Positions 1 to 11,383 of a DNA stretch of 64,000 nt are shown here, piece after piece. This DNA is from Crambe crambe (Eukaryota > Porifera > Demospongiae > Poecilosclerida > Crambeidae). A program made the translations under genes and the position numbers. Under the pieces are notes generated by a model, which ran no database searches, was not told the DNA's origin, and saw only the letters and a program-made list of their open reading frames with translations. Location: contig OZ004596.1 in assembly GCA_963924555.1 (NCBI GenBank), forward strand, positions 2,480,001 to 2,544,000. The letters are read 5' to 3'. Positions within the stretch are counted from its first letter, which is position 1. Each line of letters begins with the position of its first letter.

Positions 1-53
1 GGCTTTGTGCTGTCTTAAGGAAAGCATCTCCAAGTGGGCCTGTAAACCCTTAC

Positions 54-641
54 CTTATGAATGGTGTCTAAAGCATCCTCAATCTTCTTCTCACTCTTTC
101 TCTCACTAGCCATTCCCTCCATAGCTAGCTTGATGGCACTTTGGAGCTGTTGTATTGGCTCCTCCAGTTGTGCAGTCTGACTAAGGATCTTTGGAAACAC
201 TTCCTTCCACTTGATCTCTTCTGAGGCTGAGTTCATCTCTACTTCAGAGTGTAGTGTGACATTCTGATATCTCTCACTTTGCACATCACTTTTCTCTAGA
301 GTTTTGGTTTTTTTCTTGTAGTTTTTCTTCTCTCTCTCACTCTCCAATTTAGCAGCCTTCTTGAATGTGCTTGTTTGCTTATAATCTTTGATATCTTGTG
401 CTAAATCTTTGCGCCCAATTTTACCAAGAAGCTCCTGTAACTTGTCAGGGTGAAGGGGATCAAAATAATCCTCCGCTTCCAGTGTGGAGAGCAAGTGTAG
501 TCCTAAATCTGATGCTGAGCTGTTTGAAGATTCTGGTATTTTATGGACAAATATGATTGCTTCACAGTCTTCCTGCTTCAGTTTTTTTCCTACTCGCACA
601 AGAAGATACCGAAATTCTGTCCTCAGTGGGTCTGTCTCCAT
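54..641 (-). CDS. Death effector domain protein, 5' coding exon (gene continues past left edge)
   Basis: The first coding exon runs from an ATG at 641 (aaaATGgag context) to a donor at 53/52 (AAG|GTAAGG on the minus strand), so the rest lies off the left edge. Residues about 5-90 read as a death effector domain: six-helix hydrophobic spacing and the hallmark RxDL motif (GRKDL) near residue 78. A Lys/Glu-rich linker follows, then a helical segment. By family knowledge, DED proteins recruit caspase-8-like partners in apoptosis or immune signalling; the partner here is unknown. The opposite-strand CLIP gene resumes at 1017 with an internal exon, so this gene may lie antisense inside a CLIP intron. 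An upstream in-frame TTG was not used as the start. A non-apoptotic DED protein is equally possible. Confidence 0.7.
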
Positions 642-1016
642 TTTGACACAACTTGACAACTTTAGTTTGTTTATCTCTAGTCACTAGTATGTATGTGGAT
701 CACATGCTGCGGGAAGCATATTCATATTCAGGAAAAATGCGTGATGGTATCCTGTCAGAGAATGGACTATTCATAACATAATTCATAACATATTTTGACG
801 TCAACATCATTGTCTTGAGTATGACTGTCATTGCATTATGAATAATAATTATGAGTAACAGTAGGAATAAATTTCCACCCTTGGTCACTACACAAATGTA
901 CTCATTTTCTGTCTGTGGATGGGCATGACAATATTTTCCTGGATGTATTTAAATCTTGAGAACCCTTGTTCTGGTAACTATGTCACCTGTAATGGTAATA
1001 AAATCGTTTTGTGTAG
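642..1016. other. Non-coding gap between DED start and first visible CLIP exon
   Basis: AT-rich sequence with no supported exon. It must hold the DED promoter and 5' UTR (minus strand). It ends with a good acceptor (ttttgtgtag) for the CLIP exon at 1017. No CAP-Gly coding sequence was found here, so CLIP exons upstream must lie left of the window. Confidence 0.6.
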
Positions 1017-4000
1017 AGTGTTTCTTCTGGTGTGGTTATTGATGAGAGCGAGTCTCAGCGAGAATTGACTGATGTCCGAAGGAGATTGGAGGAGAGGTCA
1101 CATGAGATCTCCACACAGCAAGCCACCATAGCTCAACTGGTATATACATTTGTACTCTCCATACACATTCCAGCCTGCATCTAAAATGGTGCAGTGAAAC
1201 CTGCCTTAAAGATCACCTGTATATCTGTGTTCCAAAATTAGATCTGGCACTTCCATTATCCCTTGATTTGTAACCAGGTCATTAGTGCTTTCTTAGCAGC
1301 TGATTATGGACTAATTCAGCCCACGAATACTTTAGCCAATTAATCGAGGTTGTACTGTACTATATATTGTGTGTGTTGTGTAGACTGAGGAGGTGAGGCA
1401 GGTCAAGGAGAGAGCTGAAGCAGACCACAAACATTCATCCTCCCTAGAGATAGAACTAACAGAAAACAATCAGAAACTAGAAGCTCAGGTTTCCTCGCTG
1501 GAAGAGGAACTGTCACTGAAAAAGGCTGCCTTGGAGGCTGAACAGAGTCGTTACACTTCGCTGGAAGCAGAATTTTCCCACAACATGGGGCACATGAAGG
1601 GAGAGAGAGATCGCTGTTCCTCTTTAGAGAGAGAGCTAAGTCAGACAGAGAAGGCTGCAAATAATCTGCAGGCAGAACTTGGAATTTCACAGCAGCGTCT
1701 AGAGGAGGCCTTGGATCTATGCAGTCAGCATGAGATCCTCATTGAGCAGAGGAATGGAGAACTCGACTCTTTAGAAGAGAAATTGAGGTGTGTATTGTCA
1801 GTCCCCTCTATCTCTACATGTACACATATGCAGTATAGTACTGCTCTATCAATTAATTCATGGCTTTCCTCCCTTCCCTCAACCCCCCAAGTGCTCAAAT
1901 TCAAACCAGTAACTCTACTGTGATGTTGTTAGGCAATTGATGAAGGAGAAAGAGTTGTGGTCAGGTGAGAGAGCTCGTCTGCAAGCAGAACAGGAGAGGG
2001 TTATCAGTGAGCGTGACAGGACGATAGTTGAGTGTGACAATCTCATGACACAGACCGCCAACTCTTCTTCAGAGCAGAATAAACTTGGTCAGCAACGGAG
2101 AGAACTTTTATCTGAGAGAGAGTCCCTCCTGGCTCAGCAACAAGCCATGTACACTGAACACGAGAAGGTAATTTATCAATGTAGGCCAATTTTAGCTGCT
2201 TTTACTAGAGATTTTGTCCCCTTTGCTGATGCTCCATTTGTTGTTTAGTGATTATTATTGTAGCTTGCATTTGTAGTGACCATTACCAATTGGCCACTGA
2301 TCACCATGACAGTGGAAATTAGGAAATAAAATTTGTGTCCACATTGCATTGATTTTTGATGGAGCTGCTGTATTTCTATACTGTAGCTGGTGAGTGAACG
2401 AGACAATTTGTTGCAACAAGTGAACGAGCTGCAGCAGCAGAGACAAGATGTGTTGGGGGCCTCACAGAACATGAGTTTGAAATTCAGCTCCACTCAAGGA
2501 GAGGCACGTGTGTTTAGCTACTACTACTTGATAGAACGTACAACACCTTCAGAACTAGAATGTGTAATGTATCAATGTTGAATGGTCTTCTTGGCAGGAG
2601 AGTTAGATGATATTTTGTATTTATCTCGTGTGATTAGTTGATGCAGGCCACTGCCGAGATGGAGAAGCTGAAGTTAGAGTTTATCACTGCTGAGGAAGCC
2701 TGGGATCATGAAAGATTCACTCTACTGGAACAAGTGTAAGCACAATATCTTGTAGATTAGTTTTGATGGGAGATTAACTTCAAGCTGATACATTCATACA
2801 TGGTACTTTGTGTTGCTATTTTTTGGGATGCTATTGCAATCAGGTAATCATGGTGGTATGTATGTGCTCTTTTTGTTGCAGTGAGCTGAGCCGAGCTGGT
2901 GCAGTGGAGGTGGAACAACGTGTGTCCAGCATTGCCAGTGAACGTGACTCCACACTTCAGGAGGCTCAGGCTTTGGCAGATAGACTGGAAAAGTCTGAGA
3001 GTGAGAGAGATCGCTTGCAGCTGGACCTAGAAACTGCACAGATCCAGATCGAAGAGCTCCAATTCCAGCTGGATGACCTAAGCACCAGGTAAAGCTAACT
3101 CTAACCCCTGGACACCTGGAGAGCAGAATTTTCAAATTTCAGACACAAGACCTTGGAAGAAGAGACCACAGCTGAGGTGTTGGCTGTGCAGCAGAGACTA
3201 GATGCCACAGAGGTAGTACTGGCAGAGAGGGAACGTGAGCTTGCTACTGCTGAGGAGAAGCTGTCCTCTCTCTCTGATGATCTCATTGCTAGTCAAGGAA
3301 AGGCAAGTGGAGTCTTTAAGCAAGAACAGTCCATTGACTTGCCAAGTTGATATACAGCATGATCAGATTCTCCTGGAGGAAGAAAAACTACTGCTGGAGG
3401 AGAGGGTCAAGGAACTCATCTTGCAGCTGGAAGCAGCACAGGAAAAGGTCAATACCTTGTATAATAATAGTGTATGTTTATGGTGTTGACCATACCACCT
3501 TAATGTTTACTTTATTTAGTTGTTTTGTTTTCAATATGTTGTTTGTTTTTTGTTCACCAGAGGTGAGAATCAGTCAATAGTATATTTACAGTAATAACAT
3601 TGTGTATTGACCTACTTAATGTTTACTTTATTTAGTTGTTTTGTTTTCAATATGTTGTTTGTTTTTTGTTCACCAGATGTGAGAATCAGTCAATAGTATA
3701 TTTACAGTAATAACATTGTGTATTGACCTACTTGATGTTTACTTTATTTAGTTGTTTTTTTATTTTTCGTTCACCAGAGCTCCAAATCTGTGTTAAAAAG
3801 TTCAAAAAGTATAGAAAGTAAGTCTCTCTAATAACTAAGGTTGTGGCTTGGTATTCGTGTACATTGTTCATGTTCTGAGCAATGCATTATAATCTGCTCT
3901 TCACCATGTACTTTAGGTGATAATTTATCGTCACGGTTGGAAGAGACCCAAGCTCAACTACTAGAATCACAAACTTTTCAAGAAGATTTACTTCAAAAGA

Positions 4001-4832
4001 TTGAAGACTACAAACAACAGGTTCTAAATTCTCATTAGCTAAAGTATGATCTTCTTACTCCATTATTTTGTAGACGGATTTCTTGAATTCAGTGATTGCT
4101 GATCTTCAAAATAAGCTAGAAGGGGTGGAAGCCATGAAGGGTCTCCATGGTAACCTGGAAAGTGTTTCAGAGTAGGTTTGTTTACATGTAGCAATAAAAA
4201 TTATTAACTACTATAGCCACATACCCTGTATCTTTGGTTTCTCCCAGCTATGCAGTAGATGATGATGATGAATTACAGGGACTACCCCCTCCTCGACTGT
4301 TTTGTGACATCTGTGATGTGTTTGACCAGCATGACACAGATGACTGTCCAATGCAGACCACCTCGGATTCTTCCCCCCCTCATAGCATGCATCATGGTTC
4401 CAGGGCACCTGGAGGCTCAGATAGGCCCTACTGTGATAATTGTGAAGGTCAGTGCAGCCTGGTTTCCAGGCCTTGGAATGAAGCTCGTCAGTGCTATGAA
4501 TTGAAGAGCCTGGGTAGTTGAGGCTACATTTCGAACCTCCCTTCCCCTATCCAGATATGCCTTCAGCAAACTGCATAATGATATTACTTTATTCAATATC
4601 ACTTGGTTTGTAATATAACAGTATAGCCTCATACCCAGGGAGAAGAAACAGTGCTGGGTAATACTATATAATAATATGTGAAGCTGTGATACATGAAAGC
4701 TGTGTATTCTGAGGCTGTGTTAACTTGCTTTTCCTAACTCTCCTCCCTCCCTCTCCTTCTCTCTCCTTTACTGCAGTATTTGGCCATGCAACCAATGAAT
4801 GTGAATATGAAGTTGTAAGTGGAGTACAGTGA
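1017..4832 (+). CDS. CLIP1: CLIP-170 family microtubule plus-end protein, C-terminal part (5' incomplete)
   Basis: Thirteen exons join in frame: 1017-1139, 1384-1787, 1933-2167, 2387-2503, 2647-2735, 2882-3088, 3143-3302, 3358-3447, 3778-3817, 3917-4020, 4074-4171, 4248-4447, 4777-4832 (stop TGA). Most encode long coiled coil rich in SERD/SERE repeats. The C-terminus has the two CLIP-170 zinc knuckles: [16 protein letters not shown], then a second split across the last intron (YCDNCE...FGHATNEC). In CLIP-170 these bind dynactin p150 and LIS1 and fold back on the N-terminal CAP-Gly domains; those domains are absent here and must lie left of the window. Two introns (2504-2646 and 3303-3357) need GC donors; the second is only 55 bases. 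CLIP2-type proteins lack the full knuckles, so a CLIP1-like assignment is favoured. Confidence 0.88.
3501..3777 (+). repeat. 116-base tandem repeat in a CLIP intron
   Basis: Starts at 3501, 3617 and 3733 give a period of 116 with about 2.4 copies. Each copy ends a T-rich tract with an acceptor-like ttcaccag. Only the third acceptor (3777) leads into an in-frame exon. The first two copies are nearly identical; the third has diverged and ends at the splice site. Confidence 0.85.
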
Positions 4833-5012
4833 TAATTGGATTATGCCATTGATTCTCTCTCTCTCTCTCTCTCAGACATACTAGGCTCTTGAAGAACTGA
4901 AGTTTTATCCATCTTAGCATTATTTTAATAATCAAATCCAATAGAAATATCAATGGCTTGTTAGGCGTGGCTCGTGCTTTATGGGTGTGGCTGATGTAAA
5001 GGTCCCGATCGA

Positions 5013-5046
5013 TTCTTTCCAGAATCGGGTCTGGCTACGCGAGATT
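5013..5046. repeat. Possible half of a TAGTCT-type snap-back element
   Basis: A short hairpin (cccgat...atcggg) is followed by tctggctacgcgagatta. Read on the minus strand this resembles the outer arm of the snap-back elements at 23409 and 61278. The partner arm and a 9-base duplication were not found. It lies just 5' of the PRODH start codon. Confidence 0.3.
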
Positions 5047-5050
5047 AAAG

Positions 5051-8000
5051 ATGTACAAGAAGGGATCCTTAGCTATAGACGTGCTCTATGCCTCCAGCTA
5101 CACTCTTAGGTGTAGTCCAGTATCAAGAGCCCAAGTAAAATCCAGTCATGACGACTCTGTCCTGAAGGGGAATACAGTTCATCGCAATGGTGCCATGGAA
5201 GAAACATCTAGAGTTAGATTTGACAATCCAGAGGTAGCAACACGTGGAAAGAGTGCTTGGGAAGTGATAAGGGGATGGCTGGTCTTTAAACTGTTCACCT
5301 ACGATTCTGTTGTAGATAACAACCTCGAGGTAAATAGAAAACACTTGTTAATTGGGGACAAAGCTGTTAACCGATCTCTCTTTTTGATTACACATCAGGA
5401 TCTTTAATGTGACCCCCTTTTTCCTCCTGCTCACAAAAATTAATAGCTAAGGGCAGGATACTGAGCAGCTCAGAACCATATTATATAAATATAAATTATG
5501 CATATTACCATTTTTTATGCATTTGTGGCTCTTGGGTCTTCATTCAGTACGAGTCCTGTAGTCTCACACGGGACTATAAGTCCTGATGGTGACCCATGAG
5601 AAGAACCATTGCATCTATTCTTGTAGCTCTATCACCTATCTAAGCGTGTTCTTGGTTTATTGCTGACTGAGAAGATTCTGAGATGGACTATATTTGGACA
5701 GTTTGCTGGAGGTGTTAATGAGAAAGACACTGAGAGTGTTGTTCAGAGATTGGCCGAGAGAAACATATCCAGCATCTGGTTCTATTCTATTGAAAGAGAT
5801 CTTGAGTGAGTGTGAGGAGTGAGTAAAATAGATAGATTTCATAAACCCTTGGATTAACTGGAAATCCCTCCCCTAAACAGTCACATCTGCCGCAATGTCT
5901 GTGACAGATGGAGTAGGAGTGACTCAAGCAGAAACATCTAACATACATATCTCTGGTCCTTGCTCCTGGGGAGACACCAAACTGTATCATCGAATAAATA
6001 TAGTTTAATCAGGATGGGTGGGTGGATGGGTGGGAGAAATTCTGGCTCTTGCTTGTCTGCTTGCAACGTACAACTTTGAGTGGCTTGAGCATGTGCACTA
6101 GGTTCCTGCTATTATATCTCCCATCCCGCCCTCTCTTATACGCATGCGCTACTGTGCGGTACTGATATTGACATTGTGGCCTGCATCATCCTTCTTCCTG
6201 CCTTCTGTTGGGATGGGCATCCAGCCATTGTCCTTCCTTCCATTAACTCTGTTTAATGCCTGGGCATTAACCTCCATATAAGAGGCCAACGTTATTTGCT
6301 GGGGAGTCAATTGAATGCCATAATCACAGGGCACTGGTGAGAGAAGTAAAGATGGAAATTATATAGGAAATGTATTGGGACATGATAAAAGCTGATTTTG
6401 ACCTCCATAAAGACACCTCCACACCTTTTGGCAACCCAGGGGTGGTTGCTATAGAGAGGGTTCATAGAACCTATGATAGATAAAATCTTCCAATACTCCC
6501 AATTCTTAACAGGGCCATTAAAATAATTGTTTTCTTCCTTAACCCAGTGAAGTGCCCATTCCAGGAAGCCAGGCTGAGTTCCAGGAGCAGGAGAGGACTT
6601 TTGACGAGGTGAACCACAAGTACCTCAAGTCCATAGAAATGTCTGGTATGCAAGAGCAAGCAGAGGCCAAGCCATTGTGACAGCTAAAAGTAATGAGTTA
6701 CCTATATTCTTTTCTTTTTTCTTTTTCATAGCTACATGCAATTGTGATCATCCTGTGAGGTTTGCTGCTGTGAAACTAACGGCCATCGTCAATCCACATC
6801 TACTGGTTAGCAATCAGGATGAAACATAGACCTAGTGTACACACATCAAGCTATCCCATGATGGTACTGTAGTGTTTTTTCCTTTTCCCTTTGTGTAAAG
6901 TTATTTCAGTAAAGTCATCCATTTTCTTCCCATCACCTACTTTTTTCATATAGAACAAGCTGAATAAACTGTTGGTAGAAGCAGAGAAAGTGTTTTCATC
7001 TCTGGCAAGTCCTGGGAAGAACACAGTTGAGAGAAGTTTGCCATCAGCAGCATCACAGGAGGTGAAATGGAAAGTTAGATTCTGCTGGTGTAGTGACTCT
7101 CTTGCTTTCTTTGTAGGTCATCCCTGAGACCAAGTTAAAAGGAACACTCCCTGGTGGGTAAGTCCTCTCTGGTGCCATTGTGTCCTTCAATAAAGTTCCT
7201 GCCAGTCAAAATTATAGTAACCCCACACTTTTTATGCTCATATTTTTGTGTATTGGGAATCGGAGACCACAAACACATAGGCATCCCACTGAAGTAGGTG
7301 GGTCACCCAAGGGTGGCCTGTTTTCCCCCCAAAAATTCAGTCACGAATAGTTTCGTGAGATCCCGCGTCACCAGGATCTGTTATTTTCCTTACTCATTAG
7401 TTTAAGGCAAAGATTGTAGGTCACAGTATCTTGGTTTTATACAGCACCTTGCAAGCAAAGTTTTAGTGGGTTTCAAACAGGAACTCTTTGAGGCTTCAAT
7501 GGAATGTGTTGTCAAGTGACTAATTAAGACTAACTACAATGGGGAAGCCACAAGCCAGAAAAACATGTAATCAGATTTTGTATACATTTTAGGTATATTG
7601 GGATTGTAGATTGGACTAGTCACTTCACTATTGCAGATAACCCTTGGTCCAAATTTAAGCAACTCAAAGTGAGTGATAGTGTTGTTCTAAATTTTGTTGT
7701 ACAAGTATACCGATGACTCTCTCACATCATTGGACTGACCCAAGAGTCAGTAGTAAACAAAAATTAAGCCCTTATTGTTCCTTGCAGATGTTAGCTGAAG
7801 ATCTCACATCATTTAGTGACATGGAGCAAGAGCAGTACGAGAGGTTCATAGAAAGGCTTTTGTTAATTGGAAATGTTAGTAACCAAGTGTTCTGGGGGAG
7901 GAGGGGAATAGTCAGTCCTATATAGCTCCTGACCTGCTATCATCTTTTGCATGTACCTGTGACTGTCATATCTGAGGTTATGATGAATGTCTTTATAATT

Positions 8001-9149
8001 ATTGATTTCCAGAGTGCTCAAAGTAATGGAGTGCGTGTCCTAGTTGATGCTGAACAGACTTACTTTCAGCGAGCCATTGAGCACCTCACACTACACCTTC
8101 TCTCCAAACGGCACAACTCGGCTTCACCTTTAATCTACAACACATTGCAGACGTACTTTATGGTAAGATGACCAGATCTTAACCAACCTGGACATGTTTA
8201 TTTAGCAATCGAAGTGTTGTACTACTCGTATTGTAGAAATCCTTTGACCATCTGCTTACCTATCAAGCAGTGGCAAGACATTATGGTATCAAGTCTGCTA
8301 TCAAAGTGGTGAGATATGTCATGTGTGATATATGATAGTGTGTCATGAAACTCAGGACTCCATATATATCAGGGCCAAAAATTACAGTTAACCTGACATT
8401 GATGGCAGAGCTTCTATTGTAATAACAGAAATGGATGGCCAGAACTGGAGCTTTGTCTGGACATTTATTGTGTGGACTGTTATAATTATACTTGCCCTGC
8501 TAGAATAAATAAGTATGGAACATAGGCACCCCTAGTGGCCCCAGAAGGAAGAAGGTATATTCAAAAATCTACCAATCAGAACTCATTATTTCGTCAAACA
8601 TGTTAAGCTAGCTGATGAGTCACAGTGATAATATTCCAGTAACCTAACCTATGGTTTCATCTAATATACCCCCTCCCCCCCACCACCACCACTTAGGTCA
8701 GAGGTTGCTACATGAAACATGAGAGGCAACAAGCAAAAGCTATGGGAGATGAGAGTCCCATTCATCCAAGCAAACCACTCACTGATAGCAGCTATCACAC
8801 CGCTGTGGAGCATCTAATGAGAGCTGTCAAAAAGGGTTCAACTTGTGTAATGGTGGCATCACATAACAGAGAAACTATTGAGAAGACACTCCACCTGATG
8901 CAGGTCTCCAGAATACCACCCAATAATGGAAGAGTGGTATTTGGTCAGTTGCTAGGGATGGGTGATCATCTGACTTATCCACTGGCCAGTGCAGGATATA
9001 TTGCTAATAAAGTTGTCCCTTATGGCAGTATGGATGATATGATGCCCTTTCTCTCCAGAAGAGGGAATGAAAATAGGGGTATGATGAAAAATGCACAGGA
9101 TGAACGTTTCTTATACTCTCAAGAATTTAAGCGTAGAATTTTTTCTTAA
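5051..9149 (+). CDS. PRODH: Proline dehydrogenase, mitochondrial (complete, 11 exons)
   Basis: Exons 5051-5329, 5627-5805, 6548-6645, 6732-6805, 6954-7061, 7117-7157, 7593-7668, 7788-7874, 8013-8162, 8237-8308 and 8697-9149 join in frame to 538 residues. The enzyme oxidises proline to pyrroline-5-carboxylate with FAD on the inner mitochondrial membrane. Seen: FGQFAGG near the barrel start, VRFAAVKLTAI, VRVLVDAEQTY, and the C-terminal VRGCYMKHER, VMVASHN, FGQLLGMGDH and YVPYG-like VVPYGSMDDMMPFLSRR blocks that form the FAD/proline site. The start is the first ATG of a Ser/Arg-containing N-terminus that could be a targeting peptide. Hydroxyproline dehydrogenase (PRODH2) is the alternative. The stop codon overlaps an AATAAA. 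Confidence 0.93.
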
Positions 9150-9153
9150 TAAA
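9148..9153 (+). promoter_or_regulatory. Poly(A) signal overlapping the PRODH stop codon
   Basis: AATAAA at 9148-9153 shares two bases with the TAA stop at 9147-9149. Use of this signal would give a very short 3' UTR. Cleavage there is inferred. Confidence 0.5.
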
Positions 9154-9179
9154 AAATTATGCTCAGTATATATATAGTA

Positions 9180-9366
9180 CGGTACACGGTGTCGCGCGCT
9201 TAGCTAGAGTCGCCCAGGGCGATATATGTACGCACGTGCATAATAATAATGCGCTCGCGCGCATGACGTAATAACTGACACGTCATCATGTTGCGTCGCC
9301 CCGGCCCGCCCCTCGACCTCATGCATCTCCAGTGGTGCTGCTGTTTCAAGATTGGAGCAATGTGAA
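9180..9366 (+). promoter_or_regulatory. CpG-rich promoter/5' UTR of ethanolamine kinase
   Basis: This block is much richer in CpG than its surroundings (gtcgcgcgc, gcgctcgcgcgc, cgtcgccccggcccgcccc) and lies directly 5' of the kinase ATG. It includes a gtacgcacgtgc stretch with a CACGTG E-box-like core. Promoter function is inferred from position and composition. Confidence 0.5.
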
Positions 9367-10473
9367 ATGGCGTCAGCATCGAGTCAACTAAATCACGGGT
9401 ATGACTGGAAATATTTGCCCATTAAACTGCACCGAGACACGTACGAACAGGACTTCTATACTCACCTTTTACCACTAGTTAAGCCAGATTGGAAGGAAGA
9501 AGCCATAGAACATCACATCTTTAAGAGTGGTGTTACTAACACGCTGGTGGCTTTCTACCCAAAGGAACTGGGACTTCATAACTCGGGAGAGAATGTGATT
9601 CTTCTAAGAGTAAATGGAGAAGGAACAGACAAAATCATCAACCGTACTGATGAAGTGATAGCTATCCTGTCACTAGGTAAAATGGGTTTTTGTCCGCCAT
9701 TATATGCTGAACTCCAGAATGGTCTGTGTTATGGTTTCTCTCCAGGTAGACGTTTGAAAGTGTGTGAGACCAGTGGAAATCGTATGATAATGAGAAAAAT
9801 TGCTGGGTTAATGGCCAAGCTACACTCTTTTGTAATACCAAATCATTTCAAAGATCGAGAGCCTTTTCTGTGGTCTAAAATAGATAAGTGGCTAGAGAAG
9901 GTGCCGACATCCTTCCAAGATGACAATACTCAGCAATCTTTTCTCAGTTCCATTGGTTCCATTGAGAATTTATCCATGAACATTGAAAGTATCAAGAACT
10001 TGCTTGGGACTAAATGCAAATCTCCCATAGTTTTTTGCCATAATGATATTCATAGCGCAAATATTATTTATAATGAAAAGACAGGTATCATGAAGCTGGT
10101 TGACTATGAATACACAGGACCCAATTATCCAGCTTACGACATAGCCAACCATTTCTGTGAATTTGCTGGTGTTGAGAATGTGGATTTCAGTAAGTATCCT
10201 AATGAAGCACAACAGAAAGAGTGGATAAAGATGTACCTTGAAGGAGTGCAAAAGCTCAAGATCAAGGGTAGCAATCGAGTTGAAATTAGCGATCAAAGAA
10301 TTCATGAACTTTACTGTGAAGTGAACAAACTGGCCCTTGGTTGTCATCTACTATGGACAGTTTGGGGCTTGTTCCAAGCAGCTCATTCAACCATCGACTT
10401 TAACTTTATGGAGTATGCTTCACTGCGATACAAGGAATTTCTAAAGAAGAAGGATATTTTTTCTAATTTATAG
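9367..10473 (+). CDS. ETNK1: Ethanolamine kinase (intronless)
   Basis: A 368-residue choline/ethanolamine kinase. It phosphorylates ethanolamine in the cytosol, the first step of the CDP-ethanolamine route to phosphatidylethanolamine. Seen: the Brenner-type catalytic motif HNDIHSANIIYN at about residue 224, and the metal-binding/choline-kinase motif VDYEYTGPNYPAYDIANHF at about 244, which match ETNK more than choline kinase. The ATG at 9367 (gaaATGgcg) was chosen over an upstream in-frame TTG at 9352. The length fits the family. Absence of introns, in a region of intron-rich genes, hints at a retrocopy origin. It converges with the methyltransferase, 103 bases between stops. Confidence 0.9.
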   Translation: MASASSQLNHGYDWKYLPIKLHRDTYEQDFYTHLLPLVKPDWKEEAIEHHIFKSGVTNTLVAFYPKELGLHNSGENVILLRVNGEGTDKIINRTDEVIAILSLGKMGFCPPLYAELQNGLCYGFSPGRRLKVCETSGNRMIMRKIAGLMAKLHSFVIPNHFKDREPFLWSKIDKWLEKVPTSFQDDNTQQSFLSSIGSIENLSMNIESIKNLLGTKCKSPIVFCHNDIHSANIIYNEKTGIMKLVDYEYTGPNYPAYDIANHFCEFAGVENVDFSKYPNEAQQKEWIKMYLEGVQKLKIKGSNRVEISDQRIHELYCEVNKLALGCHLLWTVWGLFQAAHSTIDFNFMEYASLRYKEFLKKKDIFSNL

Positions 10474-10576
10474 AAAATAAGTTTTTGGCATCACAAGTAC
10501 ACCACTTCCCTTCTCTGTGTGCACACTGGTGTTTCATTGTAAAATATGCTCTCATGTAATTATGCATAATTGTATC

Positions 10577-11383
10577 TCAATTCTGTCCAAGTATCATGAA
10601 AACTGGAAATTTTATTTCCAGAGAGATATCTTCAGTCTTTTCACTTGTACTTGATAATAGCAGCTTCAAACTTTCTTCCAAATTTTCAAGCACTCTATTC
10701 TTGGGATTCTTCTCACAGTAGTTCTGATATCCAGACCAACTAGATACATAGCCGATAAAATCTGAAAGTAAACTAGTTTTAGACATTGCTATATTGTGCC
10801 GCTCAGTATTTCTAAACGGCAGATCCACTTCAGCATACTCATTGTCGATGTGCCACCTCTCCTTGTGCCAATACCCTTTTAGAGTCTCGCTGTAAAACTT
10901 TCTGACCACTGAATTGCAGGAGTCATCCAGTACTTGCACATTTCCATAACCATACACAACTAGACAACCTTTGGATTTCAACACACGTTTACACTCGGAA
11001 TATAACTTGCTCACATCATCAGTCATCCAATGCCAGGCTTGGGCTATGGTGACTGCATCAACGCTACCTGTATCTAAAGGCATCTTGTATCCATTCCCAA
11101 CCATAAAATGAACATTCTCGTAGTTCTCCAGTTTGCTTCTTTTTTGGGCTTCATCTATCTGTGCAGCGCTAATATCTATCCCAATACATCGTTGGAAACA
11201 GTCTTTGAGGTAAAAGGTGCTCTGCCCCGATCCGCAGGCGATGTCCACTGCTAGCTCACAACCACCTCCGTTTCTATCGATGTAGCCGGAGATTATTTTC
11301 AGGACGGCTCTGGGATAGGTCGGTCTGTATTTGGAATACACTCTGGCATGGGAAGCCTGTTCAAATAATCTAATGGAAGCCAT
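10577..11383 (-). CDS. Class I SAM-dependent methyltransferase (intronless)
   Basis: A 268-residue Rossmann methyltransferase. Motif I is VDIACGSGQSTF at about residues 46-57, the SAM-ribose acidic region is GIDIS at about 67, and post-motif AVTIAQAWHWM lies near 108-118. The layout and the QAWHW motif resemble the Tmt1/UbiE-like Methyltransf_11 group, including DDB_G0268948-type putative methyltransferases common in sponges and slime moulds. The substrate cannot be told from sequence. The N-terminus, LFEQASHARVYSKYRPTYP, is typical of this group. The intronless form matches its convergent neighbour. Confidence 0.82.
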   Translation of the reverse strand: MASIRLFEQASHARVYSKYRPTYPRAVLKIISGYIDRNGGGCELAVDIACGSGQSTFYLKDCFQRCIGIDISAAQIDEAQKRSKLENYENVHFMVGNGYKMPLDTGSVDAVTIAQAWHWMTDDVSKLYSECKRVLKSKGCLVVYGYGNVQVLDDSCNSVVRKFYSETLKGYWHKERWHIDNEYAEVDLPFRNTERHNIAMSKTSLLSDFIGYVSSWSGYQNYCEKNPKNRVLENLEESLKLLLSSTSEKTEDISLEIKFPVFMILGQN

